In this document: piece after piece, positions 1-7,528 of the stretch
How positions within the stretch are numbered: the stretch's first letter is position 1
How the letters are laid out: each line of letters begins with the position of its first letter
Assembly (NCBI GenBank): GCA_002238415.1
Contig: MPMI01000005.1
Coordinates: 1-64,000, forward strand
Length of the DNA stretch: 64,000 bases
Source of the DNA: Desulfurellaceae bacterium bin18
Lineage (GTDB): Bacteria; Desulfobacterota; Binatia; Bin18
Direction: 5' to 3'
Program-made: the position numbers and the translations under genes
The notes under the pieces: model-generated
The model's input: only the letters and a program-made list of their open reading frames with translations
The model's database searches: none
What the model was told of the DNA's origin: nothing

Positions 1-128
1 AAGGGGACGGCCTCACCGGTGAACCCCATTGCCATGTTTTAGCCATGCTGCTGCGGGGCGGGGAGAGAGTCTCCCGCCCCGTTTTTACGCTCCGCCCGGC
101 TCAATTCCCGCAGCACAGGTGCCACGCA

Positions 129-623
129 ATGAAAATTCTCTTCCTGCACGGCTTTGGCGCAACTCCTGGAGGGACCAAGCCGACGTTTCTCAAGGCCAAT
201 GGTTTTGCAGTCTGTAATCCTCTTCTGCCGAATGATGACTTTGACGCCTGTGTCCGTATTGCGCAGGCCGAGTGTGGGCGTTATCAGCCCGACGTGATCG
301 TAGGTTCCAGTCGAGGCGGTGCGGTCGCGCTCAATATCGACAGCGGACAGACGCCGCTCGTGCTGCTCTGCCCGGCCTGGAAACGCTGGGGGAGGGCGCC
401 AACGGTCAAGTCGAATACCCTGATCCTTCACGCCGAGGCTGATGAAGCTGTTCCTTTTGCTCACAGTGTCGAATTGGTCCGCAGGAGCGGCCTGCCCGAT
501 TCGGCCTTGATTCGGACCGGCAGCGAACATCGCCTGATTGACCCCGATTCGCTGGACAGTTTACTCAGGGCGATTGCCAGGCTCGCTGGCTCTGGAGAGG
601 AGAAAGGAGCGAGTGATGGCTGA
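129..623 (+). CDS. Small alpha/beta-fold hydrolase (YqiA/UPF0227-like)
   Basis: A 164-residue serine hydrolase with no lid domain. The N-terminus MKILFLHGFGATPGG gives the first beta strand and oxyanion region. The nucleophile elbow is GSSRGG with Ser61, the likely acid is Asp105 in the HAEADEAVPF segment, and the likely base is His134 in GSEHRL, so the triad looks complete. The length matches YqiA-type esterases. I chose the ATG at 129 because an upstream extension lacks homology to the fold. The gene overlaps the next start by 8 bases, suggesting translational coupling with the PhlG-like gene. The substrate is unknown; an ester or thioester from the neighbouring catabolic steps is possible. 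Confidence 0.8.
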   Translation: MKILFLHGFGATPGGTKPTFLKANGFAVCNPLLPNDDFDACVRIAQAECGRYQPDVIVGSSRGGAVALNIDSGQTPLVLLCPAWKRWGRAPTVKSNTLILHAEADEAVPFAHSVELVRRSGLPDSALIRTGSEHRLIDPDSLDSLLRAIARLAGSGEEKGASDG

Positions 624-1281
624 GGCAAAGACCGGTCCAAAACTCGGCTTCTTCGGACCGATGAAAACCCTCGACTCTGCCCAATATGGCTTTGAGGAGC
701 TTCCCGGTGGACGCTTCCGCGCCTGGATCAAACACGACACCATGAAGGGCGTGACGCCGCCCATCCTCCGCTGGTGGTTTGAGCATATTGACACGTTTTC
801 GTCGTATAATGGCCAGGATTTCTCAGGCCCGTTCGTGCCGGTGTACCGCTTCTGGCATCCGTTCGACCATATTGCGATTCGGTGGGCTAAACGCGTAAAC
901 GGCTCCGACGGTCGGCTTGGACCGGGCAGCGTGATTGCCATCCAAGAAAACATCGCAGCCAAACACCCCGTGCGCGCCAAGGCACGGGTGACGAAGTTCG
1001 ACGAAGAGGCGTTCAATTTTGAGCCGCTCTTGGGCGGGCTGCTGCCGGTCGGCCAGGTTGTGCACGAGTATGCCCCGGTTGAAGATGGTGTCTCGTTTTA
1101 TACCTGTGTTGAGATTGGCATAACCACGCCGCTCATTGGTCCCGTCCTCAACTGGATCATCCGCAAGGTTGCCTTCAGCAAGGAGATGTTCCAGGACTGG
1201 ATCTTGCACAACATCGAGGAGAGCGGCGAGACGGAAAAGTTTGTTCCCGCGCTCTTTGCCCATGCGCACGCAGAGGAGTAA
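616..1281 (+). CDS. PhlG-like 2,4-diacetylphloroglucinol hydrolase family protein
   Basis: A 221-residue protein of the DAPG hydrolase family, whose founding member PhlG is a zinc enzyme that cleaves the C-C bond between an aromatic ring and an acyl group. Visible family features are WWFEH (about residues 53-57), the WHPFDHI segment with His81, HEY near 150, and HNIEE with His198 and Glu202. The His-x3-Glu spacing matches two of the PhlG zinc ligands. It is shorter than PhlG, as many environmental homologues are. A strong Shine-Dalgarno (GGAGAGGAGAAAGGAG) precedes ATG 616. It sits between a hydrolase and an oxidoreductase, suggesting acyl-aromatic breakdown; the actual substrate is not evident. 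Confidence 0.72.
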   Translation: MAEAKTGPKLGFFGPMKTLDSAQYGFEELPGGRFRAWIKHDTMKGVTPPILRWWFEHIDTFSSYNGQDFSGPFVPVYRFWHPFDHIAIRWAKRVNGSDGRLGPGSVIAIQENIAAKHPVRAKARVTKFDEEAFNFEPLLGGLLPVGQVVHEYAPVEDGVSFYTCVEIGITTPLIGPVLNWIIRKVAFSKEMFQDWILHNIEESGETEKFVPALFAHAHAEE

Positions 1282-1288
1282 GGGGGAC

Positions 1289-2461
1289 ATGCCGATGTCT
1301 TTCCCCGCAGACCGAGCTGAGAAGCGGCAGGTGCTCCTACAGGCGGTCGAACAGGTCCGTGGGACGCTTGCCGCCCAGATAGACCAAGCCGAGGAAGCTC
1401 GGACGCTGCCCGACGCCTCCGTGGTAGCCCTGCGCGAGGCCGGCCTGTTCAGGCTGAAACTACCGGCGGAACTCGGTGGGGCCGAGGCCGACCCGGTGAC
1501 GCAACTGGAAGTGATTGAGGCCGTGACGAGGATCAATCCGTCTGCGGGCTGGTGCATGTTCATCGGTGCTGCCATTGTCGGCATGGCGGGTGCCTTTCTG
1601 CCGGACGAAACCATCGCCAGCGTGTTTCCACAGGGCCGCGTCCCGACCATGGCGGGCGGATTGATGCCCGGCCGGGCTGTGCCCGAGCAGGGTGGCTACC
1701 GTGTCACCGGCCGCTGGTCGTGGGGCAGTGGCATCCGTCATGCGGAATGGGTGTTGGTCCAAACCCTGGTCGAGCGTGGCTCCCAGACGCCTGAGGTGCG
1801 GGCCGTGGTCTTCCCCGTTGCCCAAGCTCAGGTCATCGACAACTGGCATGTGCTGGGCATGAAGGGCACCGGGAGTTGTGACTACGCGGTTGCGGATCTG
1901 TTTGTTCCCGAGGCGTTTACTTTTGCAGTAGGCAGCACACCGCCACAGCGCGGCGGGCCCTTATATCTCATGGGCTGGCCGGGCTATGTGGCGAATGAAC
2001 ACGCGGCCTTTGCACTGGGGATTGCCCGCTGTGCGCTTGACGCGATTATTGAGCTGGCCCAATCGAAAAAACGAGGCTATGGACCCCAACGGCGCTTGAG
2101 TGACAGAGCCGTCATTCAAAGGATGATCGCCCAGGCAGACCTCCGGCTGCGCGGAACACGCCTGGTCGTTATCGACATCCTCGAAAAAGCCTGGCAGACG
2201 GCTAGTGCCGGCCAGCTGCCGGGTCCGGCGCTCCAGGCTGAAATGCGCAGCGTCGCGGCCTTGGCCACGGACATCGCGCTTGAGATCACGACCAAAGCCT
2301 TTCGCGCTGGCGCCGGCAGCGCCGTGCGTTTGGAGCATGTCTTGCAGCGCTGCCTGCGGGATTTGCATACGGCCGCGGCCCATTTGATGGTCAATGATTC
2401 AGCCTATGAAAACTATGGGCAGTTTCTGCTCGGTCTGCCCGATGTCGATCCCATGCGATAA
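1289..2461 (+). CDS. Acyl-CoA dehydrogenase-fold flavoprotein (group D monooxygenase type)
   Basis: A 390-residue member of the acyl-CoA dehydrogenase superfamily. The N-terminal helical domain (PDASVVALREAGLFRLKLP), the central beta domain (GRWSWGSGIRHAEWVLV and a KGTGSCDYAV-like segment) and the C-terminal helical domain resemble the HsaA/DszC/NcnH group of flavin-dependent monooxygenases more than beta-oxidation dehydrogenases. I see no clear catalytic Glu of the classical dehydrogenases. ATG 1289 follows AGGGGG at short spacing; ATG 1295 is an alternative. It lies 7 bases after the PhlG-like gene in the same operon. A reduced-flavin supplier is not encoded nearby. Likely role: aromatic hydroxylation, by inference. 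Confidence 0.75.
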   Translation: MPMSFPADRAEKRQVLLQAVEQVRGTLAAQIDQAEEARTLPDASVVALREAGLFRLKLPAELGGAEADPVTQLEVIEAVTRINPSAGWCMFIGAAIVGMAGAFLPDETIASVFPQGRVPTMAGGLMPGRAVPEQGGYRVTGRWSWGSGIRHAEWVLVQTLVERGSQTPEVRAVVFPVAQAQVIDNWHVLGMKGTGSCDYAVADLFVPEAFTFAVGSTPPQRGGPLYLMGWPGYVANEHAAFALGIARCALDAIIELAQSKKRGYGPQRRLSDRAVIQRMIAQADLRLRGTRLVVIDILEKAWQTASAGQLPGPALQAEMRSVAALATDIALEITTKAFRAGAGSAVRLEHVLQRCLRDLHTAAAHLMVNDSAYENYGQFLLGLPDVDPMR

Positions 2462-2494
2462 GCTGGTTTGAGTGAATCAGAAAGGCAAATCATA

Positions 2495-3601
2495 ATGTCT
2501 CGTGTTACGGGTTCTGTGTTGTTGGTCGGAAGTGTGCCGGGGAACAATGCGCATGCTGTTATGGACAGCTGTGCCAAGGGCTTAGGCGACAGCCTGTTTG
2601 CTTTGCCTGACGGTGAAACGGGCTACCGGCAAGGCTGGATTAACTTCCTGGCTGCAAAAACGTATGCGGCATCTGAGCAGTTGGAAAGTATCACCCGTCC
2701 GCAGCCGGTCGATCCCGACGATCCTGATGAGTGGCGTGCTCCAGGCATGGACTGGATGCCACGTGGTTTTCAGGATCACTGGCAGTTCAAGGTAAAAGAG
2801 GGAACAGGTCCCCTCCACTTCGAACACCTCGGCTATGCGCAGGAAGCCAGGAACTCCTACCAAACGTTCTGTACGCTCCGCGACCAGGGGATTATTCCTC
2901 AGGGCGTGCGCTTTCAGGTATCCTTACCATTGATCGAAAGCGGCACGCGCCTCTTCCTTGGGCATTCCCCCGAGTCGTTCCAACCCATGTGGGACACCTA
3001 TCGGGATGCCATGCGGCGAGAGGTCATGCGTCTCAGTCAGGAGATTCCTCCGCGTGATCTCGCCGTCCAATGGGATATTGCGGCTGAGGTGGCCAGCATT
3101 GAAAGCAACGATCATGATCCCATGCTGGGGCTTCCCTGGGATGCTCCGGGTGACCCGTTCGAGCGCTATGTGCAGGCGCTGGTGGACCTGTCTCAACACG
3201 TTGCGGACGAGACCCTGCTTGGACTCCATCTGTGTTATGGCGACTTGGGCCACAAACATTTCAAGCAGCCCCAAGATCTAGGGGTGGTTGTGCGGATGGC
3301 GAATGCCGGAGTTGCTGCGGTCAGCCGTCCGGTCGATTTCGTTCATATGCCTGTACCCAGAAATCGGAACGATGATGGCTACTTTGCCCCCTTGGCCGAC
3401 CTTGCCATTGCCGATGCCAAGCTCTTCTTGGGCCTTGTTCACCACACGGACGGTATTCGGGGGACCCTGAAACGCTTAGAGACCGCTCAGAAACATGCGG
3501 GTGGATTTGGCATTGCGACCGAGTGCGGGTTTGGGCGTCGCTTACCCGAAACCATACCGGCACTCATGCGTATCCACCGCGAGGCAGTTGCCCGCCTGTA
3601 A
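2495..3601 (+). CDS. UROD/MetE-like TIM-barrel protein of unknown function
   Basis: A 368-residue protein that I cannot assign to a reaction. The start VTGSVLLVGSVPGNNAHAVM, the LPDGETGYRQGW segment and the C-terminal GIATECGFGR motif recall the barrel of cobalamin-independent methionine synthase (MetE C-terminal half) and uroporphyrinogen decarboxylase. In MetE, His, Cys and Glu residues bind zinc; here Glu and Cys occur in ATECGFG, and a possible His is in LHLCYGD. No MetE N-terminal domain is present. A TTG at 2468 could extend it by nine residues, but ATG 2495 after AAAGG is preferred. It is co-directional with the catabolic genes; methyl or alkyl transfer is only a guess. Confidence 0.6.
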   Translation: MSRVTGSVLLVGSVPGNNAHAVMDSCAKGLGDSLFALPDGETGYRQGWINFLAAKTYAASEQLESITRPQPVDPDDPDEWRAPGMDWMPRGFQDHWQFKVKEGTGPLHFEHLGYAQEARNSYQTFCTLRDQGIIPQGVRFQVSLPLIESGTRLFLGHSPESFQPMWDTYRDAMRREVMRLSQEIPPRDLAVQWDIAAEVASIESNDHDPMLGLPWDAPGDPFERYVQALVDLSQHVADETLLGLHLCYGDLGHKHFKQPQDLGVVVRMANAGVAAVSRPVDFVHMPVPRNRNDDGYFAPLADLAIADAKLFLGLVHHTDGIRGTLKRLETAQKHAGGFGIATECGFGRRLPETIPALMRIHREAVARL

Positions 3602-3657
3602 TGATAGGATCGATGAGAGAACCAATAATAGGATCGTCGGAGGGATAGGGGGACACT

Positions 3658-4098
3658 ATGGCTCGCTTACACCTGGAAACGGCAAATACGATTGTCACTG
3701 CGGCACTTCAAAAGGCACATGACATGCATGCCTCCCCCCTCGCTGTCGCGGTACTGGACGAAACCGGACAACTCCAGTCGTTTCAACGCGAAGACGAGAC
3801 CAGCCTGATGCGTGCCGATGTGGCGATTGGCAAGGCGTGGGGCGCGTTGGGCATGGGCCGCTCGTCTCGGGTGCTGGGCAGCGTCGCGGCCGAGCGGCCG
3901 CATTTTGTGCAAGCCCTGACTGCGGTCGCTCAGGGAAAACTTGTGCCGGTGCCGGGTGGGGTGCTGATCCGGGATGGGGCTCAGTCCATTATCGGAGCGG
4001 TTGGGATATCGGGCGATACCTCGGATATTGATGAGGAATGTGCCGTGGCCGGCATTGAAGCGGCCGGGCTGACGGCCGATACGGGTGTCTCTGCATAG
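3658..4098 (+). CDS. GlcG/HbpS family heme-binding-like protein
   Basis: A 146-residue single-domain protein of the GlcG/HbpS (DUF336) family. The hallmark pattern is present: an N-terminal helix (ETANTIVTAALQKAHDM), the strand PLAVAVLDETGQL, the RADVAIGKAWGALG helix and the glycine-rich end PVPGGVLIRDG followed by IIGAVGISGDTSDIDEECA. Members bind heme or act beside oxidative catabolic enzymes; their catalytic role is unproven. A strong ribosome-binding site (GGAGG and AGGGGG) lies upstream of ATG 3658. It sits 56 bases after the MetE-like gene and 29 before an alpha/beta hydrolase, in the same direction. Confidence 0.85.
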   Translation: MARLHLETANTIVTAALQKAHDMHASPLAVAVLDETGQLQSFQREDETSLMRADVAIGKAWGALGMGRSSRVLGSVAAERPHFVQALTAVAQGKLVPVPGGVLIRDGAQSIIGAVGISGDTSDIDEECAVAGIEAAGLTADTGVSA

Positions 4099-4127
4099 CC
4101 AAGCAGACCGCCAACGGAGGAGAACGC

Positions 4128-4904
4128 ATGGGATATGCTGATATTGACGGACTGCGGATACATTACCATACCACTGGAGACGGTTCCCCAGGGCAGCGCG
4201 TCCTCTACGTCCACGGTACCGGCTGTGACGGCCGGGTGTGGCACAGGCATATGCGGGCGATGGCCGACCGTCATACGCCGGTAGCGATAGACCTGCCGGG
4301 GCACGGCCAGTCGTCCGGCAGCGGGTTTCGTGGCGCCGCGGATTACACCCATTATGCTGTCCGGCTGGCCGATCATTTGGGCTGGGACCGGTTTGTGATC
4401 GCCGGGCATTCGCTCGGCGGTGGGATCGCCCTGACCGCGGCCATCTATTATGCGGACCGCCTCGCCGGCATGATGCTCATTGATACGGGTGCGCGGCTGC
4501 GGGTGGACCCGAACGTCCTTGAGAACTCCCGCCAACTGGCTGCGGGTGAAGCCGGGATTGCCATCGATCCGCGTCTAGGCTTCGCCAAAAGCACGCCCCA
4601 GTCCCTCGTCGATGCGATCAGCGAGTTGACGGCAGGGACCGATCCGCAGGTGACGTATAAGGACTGGATCAGCGATGACACCTTCGACTGTATGAGTCGA
4701 GTCGCTAATATCCAGACCCCGTCGATCGCCATCTGCGGGGACGAGGACTATTTTACGCCGGTCAAATATGCCGAGTACTTCCACGATCGGATGCCGCACT
4801 GTCAGCTGGCAGTCATCCCTCAGGCTGGCCACTGGACTTATGAGGAGCAACCCGAAACCTTTGACCGTATTGTCCGATCCTATCTGGACAATCTGCCGTC
4901 CTGA
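4128..4904 (+). CDS. Alpha/beta hydrolase (meta-cleavage product hydrolase-like)
   Basis: A 258-residue alpha/beta hydrolase. It has the oxyanion strand VLYVHGTGCDGRVW, the DLPGHGQS loop, the nucleophile elbow GHSLGG with Ser95, an acid in ICGDEDYFTP and the base His in AGHWTYEEQP. The layout matches enzymes that hydrolyse C-C bonds of ring-cleavage products (BphD/HsaD group) and related lactonases and esterases. With the facing extradiol dioxygenase this makes a plausible cleavage/hydrolysis pair, but sequence alone does not settle the substrate. GGAGGAGAACGC precedes ATG 4128. The gene ends just before a REP-like hairpin. Confidence 0.85.
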   Translation: MGYADIDGLRIHYHTTGDGSPGQRVLYVHGTGCDGRVWHRHMRAMADRHTPVAIDLPGHGQSSGSGFRGAADYTHYAVRLADHLGWDRFVIAGHSLGGGIALTAAIYYADRLAGMMLIDTGARLRVDPNVLENSRQLAAGEAGIAIDPRLGFAKSTPQSLVDAISELTAGTDPQVTYKDWISDDTFDCMSRVANIQTPSIAICGDEDYFTPVKYAEYFHDRMPHCQLAVIPQAGHWTYEEQPETFDRIVRSYLDNLPS

Positions 4905-4932
4905 GGAGGCTACGGTCGTCCAGCCTTTTGTT

Positions 4933-4965
4933 CCCTCTCCCCCTGGGAGAGGGCTGGGGTGAGGG
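4933..4965. repeat. REP-like palindrome, copy 1
   Basis: Perfect 9-bp arms CCCTCTCCC (4933-4941) and GGGAGAGGG (4945-4953) with a 3-base loop, followed by CTGGGGTGAGGG and a T5 run. The right part from 4945 to 4965 recurs identically at 6115-6135 on the other side of the extradiol dioxygenase gene. The hairpin plus T-run could also terminate the upstream operon. Confidence 0.8.
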
Positions 4966-5015
4966 TTTTTCTCAATTAATTGGGCGTTTCCGAATAACCG
5001 GAACCATACACCGTC

Positions 5016-5933
5016 CTACGCCTGCTCCTGCGCGACCCCGCCCAGACTGGCTGTCCGACGGACATGGCCCCAAATGCTGCCTGAGGTGTGCATCTGGACC
5101 TGCCAAGTCGTGTCATCGACTTCACGCGCCCCCCAGCCATACTCAACCGCAAAGCCGGAGGGTGTTTGCATATAGAACGAGGTCATATGGTCGTTGGTAT
5201 GACGGCCCAGACTCATCGTAATCGGCACGTCCTGGTCCTGGCACAGATAATAGGTCGAACCCACATCGTTCAGCGACTGCGTCTGCAACATGAAATGATT
5301 CAAACGCTTGGGCGGGTTGGGGGCTTCGATAAAGGCGAGCGAATGATGGCGCGGATTGCAGTGGAAAAAGGTGGCCTGAAAAGTTGTGCCCGGGGCAGGC
5401 GTGATATGGACATAATCGCTGATCCGCATCCCCAGGACATCTCGATAAAAGTTGATGCTCTGCTCGGCGTCATTCACCAGGATCACAAAATGTCCTAAGC
5501 CTTGCTCTCCGGTTTTAAAGCCCGAGATCGGTCGCGGAGACTGAAACGGTTTATCAAAATGAACGAGCGGACCATAGAATATCTCTGACGGAATACCGCT
5601 CGGGTCCTGGAAGCGAATCAGCCCAGCCACCCGGCGAATAGCCCGCTCTTCAGGCGTGCCTGGGGTGACTTCGACTCCGGCTGTCCCAAGTTGGTCAGCC
5701 ACGGCGTGTAAAGCGTGTTCATCGGCCACTTCCCAGCCAATATAAGCGAGGTCGTCAGCGCCCGTCGGATGCACAAGAAATCGATGATGGTACTCATCCA
5801 TACGCAGATAGAGCGAGCCATCATCGGTGTGCTCGTTGACGGCCAACCCAAGCACCGTGGTCGCGAATTGTTCCCAGGCGGCCATGTCACTGACGCTGAG
5901 TCCCAAATATCCGAGTTGTGATACGCTGGTCAT
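5016..5933 (-). CDS. VOC-family extradiol ring-cleavage dioxygenase (BphC/HsaC-like)
   Basis: A 305-residue two-domain vicinal-oxygen-chelate protein. The N-terminal half lacks metal ligands. The C-terminal half carries the Fe(II) facial triad: His148 (LGHFVIL), His213 (LNHFMLQ) and Glu264 (FAVEYGWG). The second-sphere residues expected of BphC-type enzymes also appear: His197 (RHHSLAF), a His near 245-249 and Tyr254. It should open catecholic rings next to a hydroxyl. CTGAGGAGGCTAAT precedes ATG 5933. It is transcribed toward the catabolic operon on the other strand, is a natural partner for the flavoprotein and hydrolases there, and is flanked on both sides by REP-like palindromes. Confidence 0.88.
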   Translation of the reverse strand: MTSVSQLGYLGLSVSDMAAWEQFATTVLGLAVNEHTDDGSLYLRMDEYHHRFLVHPTGADDLAYIGWEVADEHALHAVADQLGTAGVEVTPGTPEERAIRRVAGLIRFQDPSGIPSEIFYGPLVHFDKPFQSPRPISGFKTGEQGLGHFVILVNDAEQSINFYRDVLGMRISDYVHITPAPGTTFQATFFHCNPRHHSLAFIEAPNPPKRLNHFMLQTQSLNDVGSTYYLCQDQDVPITMSLGRHTNDHMTSFYMQTPSGFAVEYGWGAREVDDTTWQVQMHTSGSIWGHVRRTASLGGVAQEQA

Positions 5934-6069
5934 ATTAGCCTCCTCAGTACGTCATCGTACAGCCATACCCTACGCCAAAGGGAGAGGGAAGAAAACACGT
6001 AATCTGGTAGTGGTTCAGTTTCACATCGCTCTTGCCCTCTGCCGGTGTAGCGCTGCCCCCCCTCCCTCG

Positions 6070-6135
6070 CCCTCCCCTCCAGGGGGAGGGAATGTTCGCC
6101 CCCTCTCCCCTGGAGGGAGAGGGCTGGGGTGAGGG
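6070..6135. repeat. REP-like palindromes, copies 2 and 3
   Basis: Two adjacent hairpins. The first has arms CCCTCCCC (6070-6077) and GGGGAGGG (6083-6090). The second has arms CCCTCTCCC (6101-6109) and GGGAGAGGG (6115-6123), followed by CTGGGGTGAGGG, the same right half as the copy at 4933-4965. They fill most of the 306-base gap between the dioxygenase and the HigA-like gene, together with the 22-bp tandem repeat at 6164. Confidence 0.8.
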
Positions 6136-6163
6136 GGAATAAGCAAACTGAAGCACTACCCGT

Positions 6164-6207
6164 AATCTGCATGTCTGCTGAGTTGAATCTGCATGTCTGC
6201 TGAGTTG
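6164..6207. repeat. Perfect 22-bp tandem direct repeat
   Basis: The unit AATCTGCATGTCTGCTGAGT plus TG occurs twice head to tail (6164-6185 and 6186-6207) with no mismatch, ending 32 bases before the GTG of the HigA-like gene. It could be an iterated operator for that antitoxin or a junction scar. Two copies with no spacer is not a CRISPR pattern. Confidence 0.85.
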
Positions 6208-6239
6208 AGCTATTTCTCGCTATAAGATATTGCGCAGTC

Positions 6240-6632
6240 GTGCACGAAAAAAATCTCCAACAGCATTGGTTCGCCCTTCGTCCGCTCCTGGCCATACGAA
6301 ACGAGGAGCAATACGAACAAGCTATTGAACATCTCAACGACCTCATTGACGAAATCGGTAAGGACGAGGCCCTCTCGCTATATGAACTGTTGGATACCCT
6401 GGGCACGCTCATCCACGCGTGTGAAGAGCAGCATCACGCTATCCCTGATTGTAGTGGGGGGGAGATGCTTGGCTTCTTCATGGAGGAGCATGGGCTGACG
6501 CAAGCCAGTTTTCCTGAAATTGGCTCTCAAGAGGTTGTGTCAGAGGTCTTGAGTGGCAAGCGAGAGCTGAACGTCGAACACATACGCGCCCTTGCCAAGC
6601 GGTTTCATGTCCCACCCGCCGTGTTCATCTGA
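6240..6632 (+). CDS. HigA-like antitoxin/XRE transcription regulator, orphan
   Basis: A 130-residue protein of the COG5499 HigA type. The N-terminal helical part (RNEEQYEQAIEHLNDLIDEI...LYELLDTLGTLIHACEEQHH) and the C-terminal helix-turn-helix (FMEEHGLTQASFPEIGS, then VVSEVLSGKRELNVEHIRAL and FHVPPAVFI) match that family. The start is a GTG with no strong ribosome-binding site. A higB toxin would normally lie just upstream, but that space holds only repeats; downstream is a restriction-enzyme remnant. It is therefore an orphan or the survivor of a broken module. The 22-bp tandem repeat upstream may be its binding site. Confidence 0.72.
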   Translation: MHEKNLQQHWFALRPLLAIRNEEQYEQAIEHLNDLIDEIGKDEALSLYELLDTLGTLIHACEEQHHAIPDCSGGEMLGFFMEEHGLTQASFPEIGSQEVVSEVLSGKRELNVEHIRALAKRFHVPPAVFI

Positions 6633-6656
6633 GTATGACGGAAAGGACCGGTGGGC

Positions 6657-6782
6657 ATGACCATCCCATTTGCCTCTTACTTCGAGGCTATCAAAAGCCT
6701 GGATACTACCGAAGCCACCGAACACACCCCACGCGGCGCATTGGAAAGCCTGCTAAACGCCCTATCCTATGCTTTACCATAG
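6657..6782 (+). pseudogene. Remnant of a type IIG/ISP-like restriction-modification enzyme N-terminus
   Basis: A 41-codon reading frame begins MTIPFASYFEAIKSLDTT and continues EATEHTPRGALESLLNAL, then stops (TAG 6780-6782). The A-T-E-H-T-x-R-x-A-L-x-x-L-L pattern is typical of the extreme N-terminus of large restriction enzymes fused to N6-adenine methyltransferases, which normally run about 900-1100 residues. Nothing recognisable of nuclease or methylase follows in any frame before the MAPEG gene at 6994. I read it as a decayed stub. Confidence 0.5.
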
Positions 6783-6816
6783 ACCAGATGCAACGGATTG
6801 ACGACTGCTGGAAACC

Positions 6817-6861
6817 GTAAGACAGGGAAGGGGGCGGCTCATCCGGTCTCCCCTGTCTTAC
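6817..6861. terminator. Long inverted repeat, possible terminator or element end
   Basis: Perfect 11-bp arms GTAAGACAGGG (6817-6827) and CCCTGTCTTAC (6851-6861) separated by 23 bases. It sits 35 bases after the restriction-enzyme stub. No long T-run follows, so a terminator role is only one possibility; it could also be the edge of a lost element. Confidence 0.5.
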
Positions 6862-6993
6862 CTTGACAACTCTTTCCCCCCAAGCCTTGACTCGAGTAGC
6901 CTTTCGGACGCACGATACAGGAGGCCCCAGGTAAGAGGTCGAGGAGAGCAGCATACTTCCCAGATTACAGTGTTCAACACGAAGGAGGCGCAT

Positions 6994-7389
6994 ATGGAAA
7001 CGGCAGTCCTATGTTCCGGTTTACTGGGTTTGTTGGTCTTTGTACTCGGCTTTATGGTTTCTATGACACGCGGGAAGACGGACCCCGACAGTGGCGACGG
7101 TTCGGACCCCGCCGACCGCTTACATAAAATGGTACGCGCACACGGCAACGCGACCGAGTACGCGCCCATGTTAGCCTTACTCATGCTCATTGTGGCGATG
7201 GGCGAGGGCGGCGTCCCGGCTTGGGCCATGTGGACGATGATACTGGTGACCGCCTGTCGCTATCTGCACGCCATCGGTATGATCGCCAGTTCGACGCTGG
7301 CGCAACCTCATCCTCTCCGTGTCGTCGGTGCTCTCGGTACGTATATCGGCGGCGTCGTACTGTGTGTCGCCGTGTTTATGGGCGGTTAG
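6994..7389 (+). CDS. MAPEG-family membrane protein
   Basis: A 131-residue integral membrane protein with about four hydrophobic segments (residues about 5-24, 58-75, 80-95 and 107-128). The segment DRLHKMVRAHGNATEYAPMLA contains the R-x-x-x-N-x-x-E/Y-x-P pattern of the MAPEG superfamily, which includes microsomal glutathione transferase-type proteins. ATG 6994 has a strong GAAGGAGG Shine-Dalgarno 6 bases upstream. It stands alone between accessory elements. A glutathione-dependent detoxification role is known for some relatives but not shown here. Confidence 0.85.
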   Translation: METAVLCSGLLGLLVFVLGFMVSMTRGKTDPDSGDGSDPADRLHKMVRAHGNATEYAPMLALLMLIVAMGEGGVPAWAMWTMILVTACRYLHAIGMIASSTLAQPHPLRVVGALGTYIGGVVLCVAVFMGG

Positions 7390-7465
7390 CTGCACCGCTG
7401 AGGGCGGAAGGTCGCTCTCCCCTTCCGTCCTCACTCAACTCCGGCCTCTGTTCGGTGGTGGCTTC

Positions 7466-7512
7466 TTGCACTTTTCATATCCTTACCTTAAAGTAAGAAT
7501 ATACATCCTTAC
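7466..7512 (+). promoter_or_regulatory. Putative promoter/operator of the AbrB-PIN module
   Basis: A possible promoter has -35 TTGCAC (7466-7471), a 17-base spacer and -10 TAAAGT (7489-7494). Overlapping it are CCTTAC (7481-7486), the dyad CTTAC/GTAAG (7482-7486 and 7493-7497) and a second CCTTAC (7507-7512). The 8-mer AAAGTAAG (7490-7497) recurs as the right arm of the element in front of the other AbrB-type antitoxin at 58835. This fits an autoregulatory antitoxin site. Confidence 0.5.
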
Positions 7513-7528
7513 TCAAGGACGGGCTCTC

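Noticed and set aside
823..1650. Long open frame on the minus strand across the flavoprotein gene
   Set aside because: It lies opposite the PhlG-like and dehydrogenase-fold genes, both with clear families and ribosome-binding sites, and its translation has low-complexity Ser/Ala/Arg content.
6164..6207. CRISPR-like repeat
   Set aside because: Only two copies with no spacer and no cas gene.
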